Shown one piece after another: positions 29,368-38,488 of a DNA stretch of 64,000 nt (within the stretch, counting starts at the first letter, position 1; each line of letters begins with the position of its first letter). Position numbers and translations under genes: made by a program. The notes beneath the pieces were generated by a model. That model saw nothing but the letters and a program-made list of their open reading frames with translations, searched no databases and had not been told where the DNA came from. The stretch is from positions 186,001 through 250,000 of the forward strand of contig NZ_NESI01000002.1 in the NCBI RefSeq assembly GCF_002778325.1. The letters run 5' to 3'. The DNA comes from Limnohabitans sp. B9-3. GTDB lineage: Bacteria > Pseudomonadota > Gammaproteobacteria > Burkholderiales > Burkholderiaceae_C.

Positions 29368-30144
29368 ATGTCTGAAATCAAAACAGCACCAAAGAACGCC
29401 ATCGAAGTTCGCGATCTGAACTTCTTCTACGGTAAATTTCAAGGCCTCCGAAATGTCACCATGGACATTGCTGAGCGCAAAGTCACCGCATTCATTGGTC
29501 CATCAGGTTGTGGCAAGTCCACTTTGTTGCGCACCTTGAACCGCATGTACAGCCTTTACCCCGGTCAACGTGCTGAGGGTGAAATCAACTTTTACGGCCA
29601 AAACATTCTGGACCCAAAGCAAGATTTGAACTTGCTGCGCGCCCGCATCGGCATGGTGTTCCAAAAGCCCACACCGTTTCCTATGACGATTTACGACAAC
29701 ATCGCTTTTGGTGTCCGTTTGTATGAAACCCTCGGCAAAACTGAGATGGACGAGCGTGTGGAGTGGGCGTTGACCAAGGCCGCTTTGTGGACTGAAGTCA
29801 AAGACAAGCTGGGTCAAAACGGACTGTCCTTGTCGGGTGGTCAGCAGCAGCGTTTGTGCATTGCCCGCAGTGTGGCCGTCAAGCCCTCGGTTTTGTTGCT
29901 CGATGAGCCCACCTCGGCGCTCGACCCGATTTCGACTGGTAAGGTGGAAGAGTTGGTGCATGAGTTAAAAGCCGACTACACCATTGCCATCGTGACCCAC
30001 AACATGCAGCAAGCTGCACGTTGCAGCGATTACACCGCCTATATGTATTTGGGTGAACTGGTGGAGTTTGGCGAGACCGAGCAAATCTTCTTCAAACCCA
30101 ACAAGACCGCCACTGAAGACTACATCACCGGCCGCTTCGGCTAA
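29368..30144 (+). CDS. pstB: Phosphate ABC transporter ATP-binding protein PstB
   Basis: A 258-residue ATPase. Walker [10 protein letters not shown] is at about residues 44-52, the signature LSGGQQQR, Walker [13 protein letters not shown] and the switch His in IVTHN are all intact. It powers PstCA and takes part in PhoR signalling with PhoU. ATG 29368 is preceded by a weak AT-rich site; an upstream frame extension to 29263 lies inside pstA and is rejected. Confidence 0.97.
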   Translation: MSEIKTAPKNAIEVRDLNFFYGKFQGLRNVTMDIAERKVTAFIGPSGCGKSTLLRTLNRMYSLYPGQRAEGEINFYGQNILDPKQDLNLLRARIGMVFQKPTPFPMTIYDNIAFGVRLYETLGKTEMDERVEWALTKAALWTEVKDKLGQNGLSLSGGQQQRLCIARSVAVKPSVLLLDEPTSALDPISTGKVEELVHELKADYTIAIVTHNMQQAARCSDYTAYMYLGELVEFGETEQIFFKPNKTATEDYITGRFG

Positions 30145-30155
30145 TTGGAGACACC

Positions 30156-30860
30156 ATGCCTGATAAACACCTGTCCTCGCAGTTCGATGCCGACCTCAAC
30201 AACATCTCCTCCCATGTGATGGCCTTGGGTGGGTTGGTCGAATCGCAAATTCGCCAAGCCGTCTATGCGCTCTCCCAGTTCAGCACGGAAGTGGCGGACG
30301 ATGTGCTGGTAGCTGAAGTAAAGGTCAATAGCGCAGAAGTTGAGATTGACCGCGAAATTGCCTCCATCATTGGCCGCCGCCAACCGACGGCGCGCGACTT
30401 GCGACTGCTGATGGCGATGTCTAAAACCACTGCCAATTTAGAGCGTGTCGGCGATGAGGCTGCCAAAATTGCGCGTATGGTCAAGTCCATCGTGGGTAGC
30501 AGTGCACCGCGTTCACTGCCTTCTGGCGATTTGCGTTTGTCTGCAGAGCTGGCATCTGGCCTGTTGCGCAAAGCTTTGGATTCGTTTGCACGTTTGGACG
30601 TTCCCATGGCTGTCAGTATCTTGCGCGAAGACAACGACATCGACCAAGAGTTTGATGGTTTCGTGCGCAAGCTCATCACCTACATGATGGAAGACCCGCG
30701 CACCATTTCAGCCAGTTTGGATTTGTTGTTCATCGCCAAAGCGATTGAGCGCATTGGCGATCACGCCAAAAACATTGCTGAATTTGTCATCTACATCGTC
30801 AAAGGTGAGGATGTGCGTCATACCCCCTTGGCCGATGTTGAATCGTCCATGGGTCAATGA
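30156..30860 (+). CDS. phoU: Phosphate signalling complex protein PhoU
   Basis: A 234-residue all-helical protein of two repeated three-helix PhoU domains, each with the metal-binding E/DxxxD pattern (EVADDVLVAEVKVNSAEVEID; DNDIDQEFDGFVRKLITYM) and the LLMAMSKTTANLERVGDEA / LLFIAKAIERIGDHAKNIAE repeats. It links the Pst transporter to PhoR and represses the Pho regulon at high phosphate. It begins 11 nt after pstB with a GGAG site. Confidence 0.97.
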   Translation: MPDKHLSSQFDADLNNISSHVMALGGLVESQIRQAVYALSQFSTEVADDVLVAEVKVNSAEVEIDREIASIIGRRQPTARDLRLLMAMSKTTANLERVGDEAAKIARMVKSIVGSSAPRSLPSGDLRLSAELASGLLRKALDSFARLDVPMAVSILREDNDIDQEFDGFVRKLITYMMEDPRTISASLDLLFIAKAIERIGDHAKNIAEFVIYIVKGEDVRHTPLADVESSMGQ

Positions 30861-30872
30861 GAAATATAGTCA

Positions 30873-31571
30873 ATGAAGATTGCACGCGTTTTAGTGGTCG
30901 AAGATGAGCCGGCGATTGCCGAGTTGATCGGGGTCAATTTGCGTCACCACGGCATGCTGGCCGTGTTGGCGGCTGACGGTGAGGCGGCGCAGGCGCACAT
31001 TGATGAGGTGCTGCCAGATGTCATCTTGCTCGATTGGATGCTGCCAGGGCAATCTGGCATTCAACTGGCACGCCGTTGGCGCGCCGATGCCCGGACCAAA
31101 ACCACGCCTATTTTGATGCTGACTGCCCGTGGCGATGAGCCAGACAAAATTGCAGGCCTGGATGCAGGCGCAGACGACTACATCACCAAACCTTTCTCGA
31201 CCCAAGAGCTCTTGGCGCGTATTCGCGCGGTGCTGCGTCGTCGTGCACCCGAGCAAGCCAGCGATGTGGTGCGCTTGGGCGGTTTGCAGTTGGACGGTGC
31301 CACGCACCGCGTGAGTTTCAATGACCAAGCCGTCAAATTGGGACCCACGGAGTTCAAGCTGCTCAATTATTTGATGCACCATGCCGAGCGCGTTCACAGT
31401 CGCAGCCAGTTGTTGGACCGCGTCTGGGGTGACCATGTGTTCATTGAAGAACGAACTGTGGATGTACACGTCAAGCGTCTGCGTGAGGCGCTGGGCGAAG
31501 CCGGTTCGTTGGTGGAAACCGTGCGTGGCGTGGGGTATCGCTTGACGGCGTCTCAAGCCACAAAAGTTTAA
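30873..31571 (+). CDS. phoB: Phosphate regulon response regulator PhoB
   Basis: A 232-residue OmpR/PhoB-type regulator: receiver domain with phospho-acceptor Asp54 (VILLDWMLPGQSG), acidic pocket VEDEP at residues 9-13 and switch Lys in YITKPF; then a winged-helix DNA-binding domain (LGPTEFKLLNYLMHH, ERTVDVHVKRLREAL). Its expected target, the Pho box, is upstream of pstS. It is placed after phoU, so pst and pho genes can be one transcript. Confidence 0.97.
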   Translation: MKIARVLVVEDEPAIAELIGVNLRHHGMLAVLAADGEAAQAHIDEVLPDVILLDWMLPGQSGIQLARRWRADARTKTTPILMLTARGDEPDKIAGLDAGADDYITKPFSTQELLARIRAVLRRRAPEQASDVVRLGGLQLDGATHRVSFNDQAVKLGPTEFKLLNYLMHHAERVHSRSQLLDRVWGDHVFIEERTVDVHVKRLREALGEAGSLVETVRGVGYRLTASQATKV

Positions 31572-31580
31572 GGTTCGGCC

Positions 31581-32948
31581 ATGCTTTGGCGAATTTTCAG
31601 TATGTTGGGGGTACTCATGGTGGGTGCCGCAGCGGGCGCGTTTTGGGGCATCTACCATGGACGTCAAGCCGTTTGGACATGGTTGCTGCTCGGAGCTCTG
31701 CTAGGCGGCACCTTGTGGTGGGTGATTGATGCATCGCGTGGCTTGCGCGTATTGGCCTGGCTTCGCTCGGGAGAGCTGAATCAAGCGCCCACCATCTTCG
31801 GCTTATGGGGGGATGTGGTGGATCGCGCGCGCAGTTTGTTGCGTCAGAAAGAACGCGCCATCGCCGCCAGTGATCAACGGCTGAAAGACTTTTTGTCGGC
31901 CATCCAAGCGTCGCCCAATGGCGTGTTGTTGTTGGATGCCCAAAATCAAATTGAGTGGTGCAACCAAACCGCTGCGCAGCAGTTGGGCATTGATGTGCAG
32001 CGCGATCAAAGGCAACGCATTGGCAATTTGATGCGCGACCCGGTTTTCACGGCTTACATGGCTGCCAAAGATCCAAGTGAGTCGGTGGTGATTGAGGGGC
32101 GAGGACACCGCATGGATCGACCTGTGCGTTTGTCGTTGCAGCGTCATCCTTATGGCGAGGGCAAGCAAATGTTGCTCACGCGCGATGTCACGTTGTTGGA
32201 GCAAGCCGAAGCGATGCGTCGCGATTTTGTGGCCAATGTGTCGCATGAAATTCGCACGCCGTTGACCGTGATGTCCGGTTTTGTCGAAACTTTGCAGACC
32301 TTGAGTTTGCCGCTTGAAGATCAGCAGCGTTATTTGGGTTTGATGGCGACACAAGCGCACCGCATGCAAACCTTGGTCGAAGATTTGCTGACCCTTTCGC
32401 GCTTGGAAGGCAGTCCGAATCCAGGCTTGCATACCCAATTGCCGTTGACTCAACTGATGCAGGCTTGCGAACAAGAGGCTTTGGGCTTGTCGGCGACGAT
32501 GGCCCATGGTCAAGGCATTCAAACCATTGAATTTTCCACAGCCTGCGAGTTGTCAGATGCTGTGTTGATGGGAGAACCACGCGAGTTGCAAAGTGCCTTG
32601 TCAAACTTGGTCAGCAATGCCGTGCGCTACACGCCGGCAGATGGCATGATCCAGGTTCATGCCGGTGTGAAAACTGATGGCAGTCTGCAACTGTCGGTCA
32701 AAGATTCGGGTGCAGGCATTGCCGCTGAGCATGTGCCGCGTTTGACGGAGCGCTTTTACCGTGTGGACCGCAGCCGCTCGCGTGAATCAGGGGGCACGGG
32801 CTTGGGGCTCGCCATCGTGAAGCATGTCATGCAGCGCCATGGCGGAAGTTTGCTGATCACAAGTGTCCTTGGGCAGGGTTCAACGTTTACCTTGGTCTTG
32901 CCGAGTTCGCGTTGGCGCTTGAATCCAAGCACGCCTGCTCAGCATTAA
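31581..32948 (+). CDS. phoR: Phosphate regulon sensor histidine kinase PhoR
   Basis: A 455-residue membrane kinase: two N-terminal hydrophobic segments, a PAS domain (about 105-205), the dimerisation/phospho-acceptor box FVANVSHEIRTPLTV with His222, and an HATPase domain with N box (LVSNAVRYTP), G1 (DSGAGI) and G2 (GGTGLGLAI). It lies 9 nt after phoB. It is the partner of PhoB and is held inactive by Pst-PhoU when phosphate is plentiful. Its stop is 4 nt from that of the convergent MATE gene. Confidence 0.96.
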   Translation: MLWRIFSMLGVLMVGAAAGAFWGIYHGRQAVWTWLLLGALLGGTLWWVIDASRGLRVLAWLRSGELNQAPTIFGLWGDVVDRARSLLRQKERAIAASDQRLKDFLSAIQASPNGVLLLDAQNQIEWCNQTAAQQLGIDVQRDQRQRIGNLMRDPVFTAYMAAKDPSESVVIEGRGHRMDRPVRLSLQRHPYGEGKQMLLTRDVTLLEQAEAMRRDFVANVSHEIRTPLTVMSGFVETLQTLSLPLEDQQRYLGLMATQAHRMQTLVEDLLTLSRLEGSPNPGLHTQLPLTQLMQACEQEALGLSATMAHGQGIQTIEFSTACELSDAVLMGEPRELQSALSNLVSNAVRYTPADGMIQVHAGVKTDGSLQLSVKDSGAGIAAEHVPRLTERFYRVDRSRSRESGGTGLGLAIVKHVMQRHGGSLLITSVLGQGSTFTLVLPSSRWRLNPSTPAQH

Positions 32949-32949
32949 A

Positions 32950-32970
32950 GCCTCAAGCGTGAGGCGTGTT
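32950..32970 (-). terminator. Hairpin at the phoR/MATE convergent ends
   Basis: GCCTCA (32950-32955), loop AGCG, TGAGGC (32960-32965). On the minus strand TTTAAT follows, so it may end the MATE transcript; on the plus strand the tail is not T-rich. It overlaps the MATE stop codon. Confidence 0.4.
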
Positions 32971-34350
32971 AGGGCGCTGTCGGTAAGCCACGCGCCATAA
33001 AACCGCCAGCAGCAGGCAGGCAGTTAAGCACAAGGCCAAGCTGCTGGTTTGCCAAAACGCCAACGGAGATTGCGGTGTCAGCCATGACTGGACGGCGACT
33101 CCGTCTGGCCACGCGTAGGCAACGCCATAGCCACCCGCCAAGCCTACGCCCCACAGCAGCAAGGTGTAAATGACCAAGGGCAGCAAGGTGACGTCGTAAC
33201 AACGCAGTGCAAAGACACAAAAAACCTGAATGGCGTCAGCAAAGTGGTAGAGAACCAGCCATGCTAGCAAGGTGGCGGCCAGTGCGGCGACTTCTGGCGA
33301 TTGGGTGTACAAGGACGCCAAGGCTGCGCGTTGCGTCCAGAGCAGACCCGATAAGCCCACACACATCAGCAGCACCAAGCCCAAACCTGTGCGCAAGGCT
33401 AGTCGTGCTTTGTGCACTTGGTTGGCGCCCAGCCAATAGCTGATGCGTGCACTGCTGGCGATCGACAGCGCCAGTGGCACCATGTAGAGCACCGCTGCCA
33501 TGTTGGCCACAATTTGGTGGCTGGCTGACGCCACCACGCCTAAGCGCGCGATGAACAAAGACATCAAGGTGAAGGAGGTCACTTCCACGCCGATCGCCAA
33601 GCCGCTGGGCAGCCCTAAGCGCAAAAAGCGCATCAGCGTGGCTGCATTCGGCGCTTCCATCGGAGCCCAAATCTGAAAGGGTTTGTAAAAATCTTGGGTG
33701 CGCAGCAGCCACACGGCTAAGCCCAACATCAAGCAGTTCACCACCAGTGTGGCCCACCCACAGCCCACCAACCCCATGGGGTCCAGCCAGCCGGGGATAC
33801 CCAGTACCAGCAAAATAGAGAGTGGCACTTTCACAGCCAATGCACCCACTTGCACCCAAGTCACCAATTTGGGCTTGCCAAGGCTTTGGTTGAGCGTGCT
33901 GTAGAGACGAAACAGCAAAGAGGCGGGCACGCCAAAGGCGACGATGGTGAGGTAGTCCTGCACCTGCGCTTGAAGCTCAAACGGTACCTGTGTCCAGCGC
34001 AGCAAGGGGCCAGGAAACAACAACGCCCACATGCCGATCACCACGGTGACGGCGCACAAGTACAAGGCTTGTCGGAAAGAACGTCCCACATCGGCGTAGC
34101 GATTGGCGCCACGCAGCTCAGCCCACACGGGCAACAGCGCTTGCAACAAGCCCATCAGCGAAATGTGGATGGTGATGTAAGCAGCCGATGCCACCGACAG
34201 CGCAGCCAAGGCCGTGTCTGCGAAGTGCCCCGCGACCAAGGTGTCGGTGATGCCAAACGCCATCACCGCCAGCTGCCCCACCACCACCGTGCTGGCGTGG
34301 CGCAAGATGGTGACGCGTTCGGTGCTCGCCAAGCTGTTTTGGCGCGTCAC
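32953..34350 (-). CDS. MATE-family multidrug/Na+ antiporter (NorM-like)
   Basis: A 465-residue inner-membrane protein with twelve predicted helices and the MATE pattern (LRHASTVVVGQLAVMAFGITDTLVAGHF, then LPVWAELRGA, and repeat-half features in the middle). The family exports cationic drugs or dyes by Na+ or H+ exchange. ATG 34350 overlaps the stop of the upstream ArnT-like gene by 4 nt, so the two are coupled. The natural substrate is unknown. Confidence 0.88.
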   Translation of the reverse strand: MTRQNSLASTERVTILRHASTVVVGQLAVMAFGITDTLVAGHFADTALAALSVASAAYITIHISLMGLLQALLPVWAELRGANRYADVGRSFRQALYLCAVTVVIGMWALLFPGPLLRWTQVPFELQAQVQDYLTIVAFGVPASLLFRLYSTLNQSLGKPKLVTWVQVGALAVKVPLSILLVLGIPGWLDPMGLVGCGWATLVVNCLMLGLAVWLLRTQDFYKPFQIWAPMEAPNAATLMRFLRLGLPSGLAIGVEVTSFTLMSLFIARLGVVASASHQIVANMAAVLYMVPLALSIASSARISYWLGANQVHKARLALRTGLGLVLLMCVGLSGLLWTQRAALASLYTQSPEVAALAATLLAWLVLYHFADAIQVFCVFALRCYDVTLLPLVIYTLLLWGVGLAGGYGVAYAWPDGVAVQSWLTPQSPLAFWQTSSLALCLTACLLLAVLWRVAYRQRPNTPHA

Positions 34351-36071
34351 GGTTGACGACGGTGGTAGAGCGTCACGTCTTCGTTGTTGTCAGACGGGCG
34401 ACGGATAGTGCGCACACGGCTCCACTCGTTCAAGCGCACCACGCTTGCCAGCCCTGGCCGTAAATCGTTGTCAACCACCAACCACTCGCAGTCGGCGCGT
34501 TGCGGCGTGCGGGCTTCGTCGAGCGGTTGCACCTCAAACCCACCGTGGTAGTGAAAGGCCGTCATTTGGCCCACGTCCAATCCGTAGCTCATTAAGCAGC
34601 CCGGTTTGATGGGCGATTGTTTGGCCATGACTTGGCGAATTTGTTGTACCCAAGGCGCATAGCTGCGCGCAAAGTCAAGCAACGGCAGCCACAGGGTGAG
34701 GAGCAACAGCCAGCACAAGGCTGCCCCGCCTGCGGGTAAGACCAAGCTTTTCCAGAGCGCCTGCCGATGTTTGCCAACTCGCCACAGCACCAGCCAGCCC
34801 CACGCCGCGGTAGCTAAACACGCGACGGTGAAAGCGATCCAACCAAAGCTCGGCTCAAAGCCCGGTGCGAGCCGTGCTACGTTGGCCGCAGGTTGTGCAG
34901 GCCAGCCGGTTTGCATCGCGATCCACACCACCCAAATGATGATGGCGCAGCCGCAGAAGAAAAGCAGGGTGAACCAGTCGATGAAGGCGGCCATGCTTCG
35001 CCGCAAGGTTGGCAAGGCAAAGGCTGCCAAGGTCGCCAAAGCGGGCAAGGCCAGCAGCAAGGTGCGGTCCGCCGACAGGGTGAGCAGGGCGGTGCTCACT
35101 GTCAGGGCGGCAAACCACATGGGCAGCACCATGTGACGGCTCCAATGCAACGATGTCCACTGACGACGCCAACGCCACAGCGTCCACAATGCCAAAGGCC
35201 AAGCCGGCCACGTGAACCAAGCCAACAAGCGCAGCAGACTGCGCCATTGAGTCCAATCGTTGTGTAGCGGCATCAAGCGCCAGTGCCATAGGTCTAACGC
35301 GGTGGCCAAGGCGGCGACTAGCACACCCATCAGCAACAGCCAAAAGGCGTGCTGACGGCCAATGCGAGGCGTGGTGCTTTGACGGTCTAGCAGACACAGC
35401 ACGCCGCTGCCCACCGCCATCAAAACGGCAAAGCTAGGCGCCCCGCTCAGACACAAACCAAGTAAGCCAAGACTTAAGGCCAGCAGGCTGTAGCGCGGGT
35501 GATAGGGCAGGGCTGCCACGCCATAAAACGCGCAGCCCACAAATGCCAGTTGCGCCAAGATGGGCGACGCTTCGTGCGACAGCAGTGACAAGCCTAAGCA
35601 CGCAATCAAGGCCAAAACAGCGCCATCGGCGATGGTTCGGGCGTAATCTTTGGGTTTGGCCTCGCCGCCAAACGCAAATGCCACAGGTTGAGCTTGCGGG
35701 CTAAGGCCCAAGTAATAAGCGCCATGCCAAGTGCTAGTCAACGTTAAGACCAACAGCAGTGCAAATGGGATGCGCGATGCCAAGCCTGCCGACATCCAAC
35801 TGGGCGCAATTTGAATGGCCCAAGCCCCCAGCCAATAAGGCAACAAGGCATCCAAATCGGGGGCTTGGCCCCACACGGTTGGGTTGAGCCAGCTGCTAGC
35901 ACCTTCAGACAGCGCCAACATCTGTGCAAACGCCGTGAATTCGTTGCCCTTCCAAGGTTCACGTCCAAGCAAACCTGGCAGCACATAGGCGGCACAAAAC
36001 AACCACAGCGCCAAACGCGGTAGGCGGCGCACGGCACTTTGGGCAACGATGGCGGGGTTGGGGTCAGTCAC
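34347..36071 (-). CDS. ArnT/PMT-like polytopic membrane protein (glycosyltransferase 39/83-like)
   Basis: A 574-residue protein with many hydrophobic helices and a C-terminal soluble part (from about 470). The first periplasmic loop has GREPWKGNEFTAFAQM, in the position of the acidic DE-type motif of dolichyl/undecaprenyl-linked glycosyltransferases such as ArnT. This suggests transfer of a sugar from an undecaprenyl carrier, but donor and acceptor are unknown and overall likeness is limited. The start is GTG 36071. It shares a transcript with the MATE gene through a 4-nt overlap. Confidence 0.6.
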   Translation of the reverse strand: MTDPNPAIVAQSAVRRLPRLALWLFCAAYVLPGLLGREPWKGNEFTAFAQMLALSEGASSWLNPTVWGQAPDLDALLPYWLGAWAIQIAPSWMSAGLASRIPFALLLVLTLTSTWHGAYYLGLSPQAQPVAFAFGGEAKPKDYARTIADGAVLALIACLGLSLLSHEASPILAQLAFVGCAFYGVAALPYHPRYSLLALSLGLLGLCLSGAPSFAVLMAVGSGVLCLLDRQSTTPRIGRQHAFWLLLMGVLVAALATALDLWHWRLMPLHNDWTQWRSLLRLLAWFTWPAWPLALWTLWRWRRQWTSLHWSRHMVLPMWFAALTVSTALLTLSADRTLLLALPALATLAAFALPTLRRSMAAFIDWFTLLFFCGCAIIIWVVWIAMQTGWPAQPAANVARLAPGFEPSFGWIAFTVACLATAAWGWLVLWRVGKHRQALWKSLVLPAGGAALCWLLLLTLWLPLLDFARSYAPWVQQIRQVMAKQSPIKPGCLMSYGLDVGQMTAFHYHGGFEVQPLDEARTPQRADCEWLVVDNDLRPGLASVVRLNEWSRVRTIRRPSDNNEDVTLYHRRQP

Positions 36072-36098
36072 AGGCTTAAAAAAGGGGGCTTGAAATGC

Positions 36099-36131
36099 AA
36101 AAAGGCAGCACCGGTAGTCGGGCTGCCTTTT
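36099..36131 (-). terminator. Intrinsic terminator after rpmE2
   Basis: AAAAGGCAGC (36100-36109) pairs with GCTGCCTTTT (36122-36131); read on the minus strand the stem is followed by a T run. It separates rpmE2 from the ArnT-like gene. Confidence 0.75.
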
Positions 36132-36149
36132 GTAAAGTAAGCGTTTGGC

Positions 36150-36407
36150 TTACTTGGCGATGGTCTTGCCGTACTTGTTGCGGAAGCGCTCGACGCGGCC
36201 GCCCATGTTGTCGACAGACTTCTGTGTACCTGTATAGAAAGGATGTGATTCGCTGGTGGTATCCAGCTTGTACAACGGCAGGTCGCGGCCGTCTTCCATC
36301 TTGATCATTTCTTTGGTGTTGGCGCACGAACGTGTCACAAACTTGAACCCGTTGGACATATCCATGAAACAGATTTCACGGTAGTTGGGGTGAATGCCTT
36401 CTTTCAT
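36150..36407 (-). CDS. rpmE2: 50S ribosomal protein L31 type B
   Basis: An 85-residue bL31 of the long B type ([20 protein letters not shown] ... [28 protein letters not shown]). It lacks the CxxC zinc motif of type A L31; single Cys residues remain at about 13 and 28. Type B proteins often replace the zinc form under zinc limitation, but in many betaproteobacteria this is the only form. ATG 36407 with AAGGA upstream; the frame extends to 36467 without support. No rho gene, its common neighbour, is adjacent. Confidence 0.95.
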   Translation of the reverse strand: MKEGIHPNYREICFMDMSNGFKFVTRSCANTKEMIKMEDGRDLPLYKLDTTSESHPFYTGTQKSVDNMGGRVERFRNKYGKTIAK

Positions 36408-36500
36408 TGTCTTCTTCCTTAGCAGCTGCGGTAGCCACGTCGACCTATTTCGGCGCACTTTCCGCAAAACGCGTTATTGTGCCACAACCTCAAACCAGTT

Positions 36501-37412
36501 TTATGACATGGCCAACAAGCCGAAGGCAAAAGGCAGGCTCACCAAGCCCAAAAGTGTGGACAGTGTGACCAAGCCCGCCACATACGCGCCGTCATATCCC
36601 ATGCGGGCCGCCAGCACATAACAGGAGGAGGCGGTGGGAAGGCCTGAGAACGCCATCAACACGGTGGTTTGCACGCGGTCGAGCTCAAACCAATAAGCCA
36701 AACCAAACGCCGCCACTGGTGCTAAAAAATGTCGAATAGCAAGCAAGGAAACACTGAGTGTTTTCGCTTGAAGCAGCTTGTCAAATTGCATCCCCGCGCC
36801 TGCGGCCATCAGGCCTAGAGCCAATGAGGCGCCACCAATGCGTTGCACACTGGGCATCGCCCAGTCAGGCAGTTGAAATCCCAGGAGGTTGACGGTCAAG
36901 CCCGACAGCGTGGCAATGATCAAAGGGTTGCGGACCAACTCGCTGAGAAAGCTTTTTTGCCCGTGCTTGGCCATCGGCCAGATGGCCGCCACATTGAACA
37001 AGGGCACACAAACGCCAATTAAAACGGCAATCATCACCAGGCCTTGCGGGCCTGCAGCACGATCTGCCAAAGCAAGCGCAATGAATGAGTTGAAACGAAA
37101 GCCGACTTGCGCGCTGCCCGCATAAAGTCGCGCTGGGATGCGCCGTCCTATCCAAGGAAGATGAGGCAATGCATAAGTGACACCGATGTTCCAAAGCCCC
37201 AGCAACAGCCCCGCCATGATCAGGTGAGAGGCCGCTTGTAAATCCAAAGGTGAACGCACGATGGAGTGAAACAGGAGAACGGGGAACAATACAAAATAAA
37301 CCAAGCGTTCAACGGGCTCCCACACGCTGCGGTTGAGTGCCGTGAAGCGGCATAAAAAATACCCACACAGGATGAGCGAAAAATCGGGGAACAGCAACTC
37401 TAGGTAATTCAC
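36501..37412 (-). CDS. AEC-family (auxin efflux carrier type) transporter
   Basis: A 303-residue membrane protein with about ten helices arranged as two repeats, with the AEC patterns of a discontinuous helix in each half (RNPLIIATLSGLTVNLLG; MAFSGLPTASSCYVLAARMG). Bacterial members move malate, malonate or other small organic anions; the substrate is not readable here. The gene diverges from the Bug receptor at 37519, and its small-acid transport may relate to that receptor's ligand. Confidence 0.8.
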   Translation of the reverse strand: MNYLELLFPDFSLILCGYFLCRFTALNRSVWEPVERLVYFVLFPVLLFHSIVRSPLDLQAASHLIMAGLLLGLWNIGVTYALPHLPWIGRRIPARLYAGSAQVGFRFNSFIALALADRAAGPQGLVMIAVLIGVCVPLFNVAAIWPMAKHGQKSFLSELVRNPLIIATLSGLTVNLLGFQLPDWAMPSVQRIGGASLALGLMAAGAGMQFDKLLQAKTLSVSLLAIRHFLAPVAAFGLAYWFELDRVQTTVLMAFSGLPTASSCYVLAARMGYDGAYVAGLVTLSTLLGLVSLPFAFGLLAMS

Positions 37413-37518
37413 ACCACCGAGAATAACCGCTGTTCAATTTTGACCCCCGTTCTTGCGTATAGGATGCGACTTGCACGAGCCGTCAAAGATTTTTATTTTC
37501 AAAAAAAGGAGTTCTTTT

Positions 37519-38481
37519 ATGCAACATCGTCATTGGGCCGCGCTGACCCTCGCCGCTTTCGCTAGCGCTGCGTCTGCGCAGGCTTACCCCACGAAAACGA
37601 TTCAGCTTCAAGTGCCCTTTGCACCGGGTGGCACCACAGACATCGTGGCGCGTGTCATCGCCGAGCCTTTGAGCAAGGCCTTAGGTCAAACAGTTGTGGT
37701 GGTCAATAAAGCGGGCGGAGGCGGTGTGGTGGGTGCCAACGAAACGGCCAAGGCCACTCCGGATGGTTATTCTTTGGGCATGGCAACGGTGTCAACCACT
37801 GCTGCGAACCCAGCGATCAACGCCAAAATTCCGTACAACCCGTTGACAGACTTCACGCCCATCATCAACGTGGCTGCCACTCCCAACGTGATTGCCGTGC
37901 ACCCTTCGTTTCCCGCGACGGACTACAAGGCTTTCTTGGCAGAGGTTAAGCGCTCACCCGGCAAGTATTCGTATTCATCGTCAGGGACCGGTGGCATTGG
38001 CCATCTGCAAATGGAGTTGTACAAAAACTTGAGCCAAACGTTTATCACCCACATTCCCTACCGAGGGGGTGGTCCCGCGTTGAACGACACGGTGGCAGGC
38101 CAAGTGCCCATGATTTTTGACAACTTGCCCTCGGCCTTGCCCTTCATCAAAGACAACCGCTTGGTGCCCATCGTGGTGGCTGCGCCTCAGCGCTTGGCCG
38201 TGTTGCCCAACGTGCCCACCTTCAAAGAGGTGGGATTGGAACCTGTGAACCGCATGGCCTATTACGGCATTTACGGCCCCAAAGGTTTGCCCAAAGACGT
38301 TGTTGACAAAATCAACGCGGGTGTGCGTAAGGCCCTCGAAGATCCCGCTGTGCGTAAGCGCATTGAAGACACAGGTTCCTTGATCGTGGCCAACACGCCC
38401 GAACAATTTGCAGCCCAAATCAAGGCGGAGTTCGATGTCTACAAGCGTGTGGTGACAGAGCAAAAACTCACCTTGGATTGA
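37519..38481 (+). CDS. Bug-family tripartite tricarboxylate transporter substrate-binding protein
   Basis: A 320-residue periplasmic protein: signal peptide [22 protein letters not shown], then [20 protein letters not shown], the usual start of BugT/TctC proteins, with the phosphate-like carboxylate loop FAPGG. Such proteins bind small carboxylates with very high numbers of paralogues in Comamonadaceae and Bordetella. No TctA/TctB membrane genes are adjacent, which is common for Bug orphans. ATG 37519 has AAAGGAG at 37505-37511; the frame extends to 37453 without support. Confidence 0.93.
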   Translation: MQHRHWAALTLAAFASAASAQAYPTKTIQLQVPFAPGGTTDIVARVIAEPLSKALGQTVVVVNKAGGGGVVGANETAKATPDGYSLGMATVSTTAANPAINAKIPYNPLTDFTPIINVAATPNVIAVHPSFPATDYKAFLAEVKRSPGKYSYSSSGTGGIGHLQMELYKNLSQTFITHIPYRGGGPALNDTVAGQVPMIFDNLPSALPFIKDNRLVPIVVAAPQRLAVLPNVPTFKEVGLEPVNRMAYYGIYGPKGLPKDVVDKINAGVRKALEDPAVRKRIEDTGSLIVANTPEQFAAQIKAEFDVYKRVVTEQKLTLD

Positions 38482-38488
38482 TGGACCT

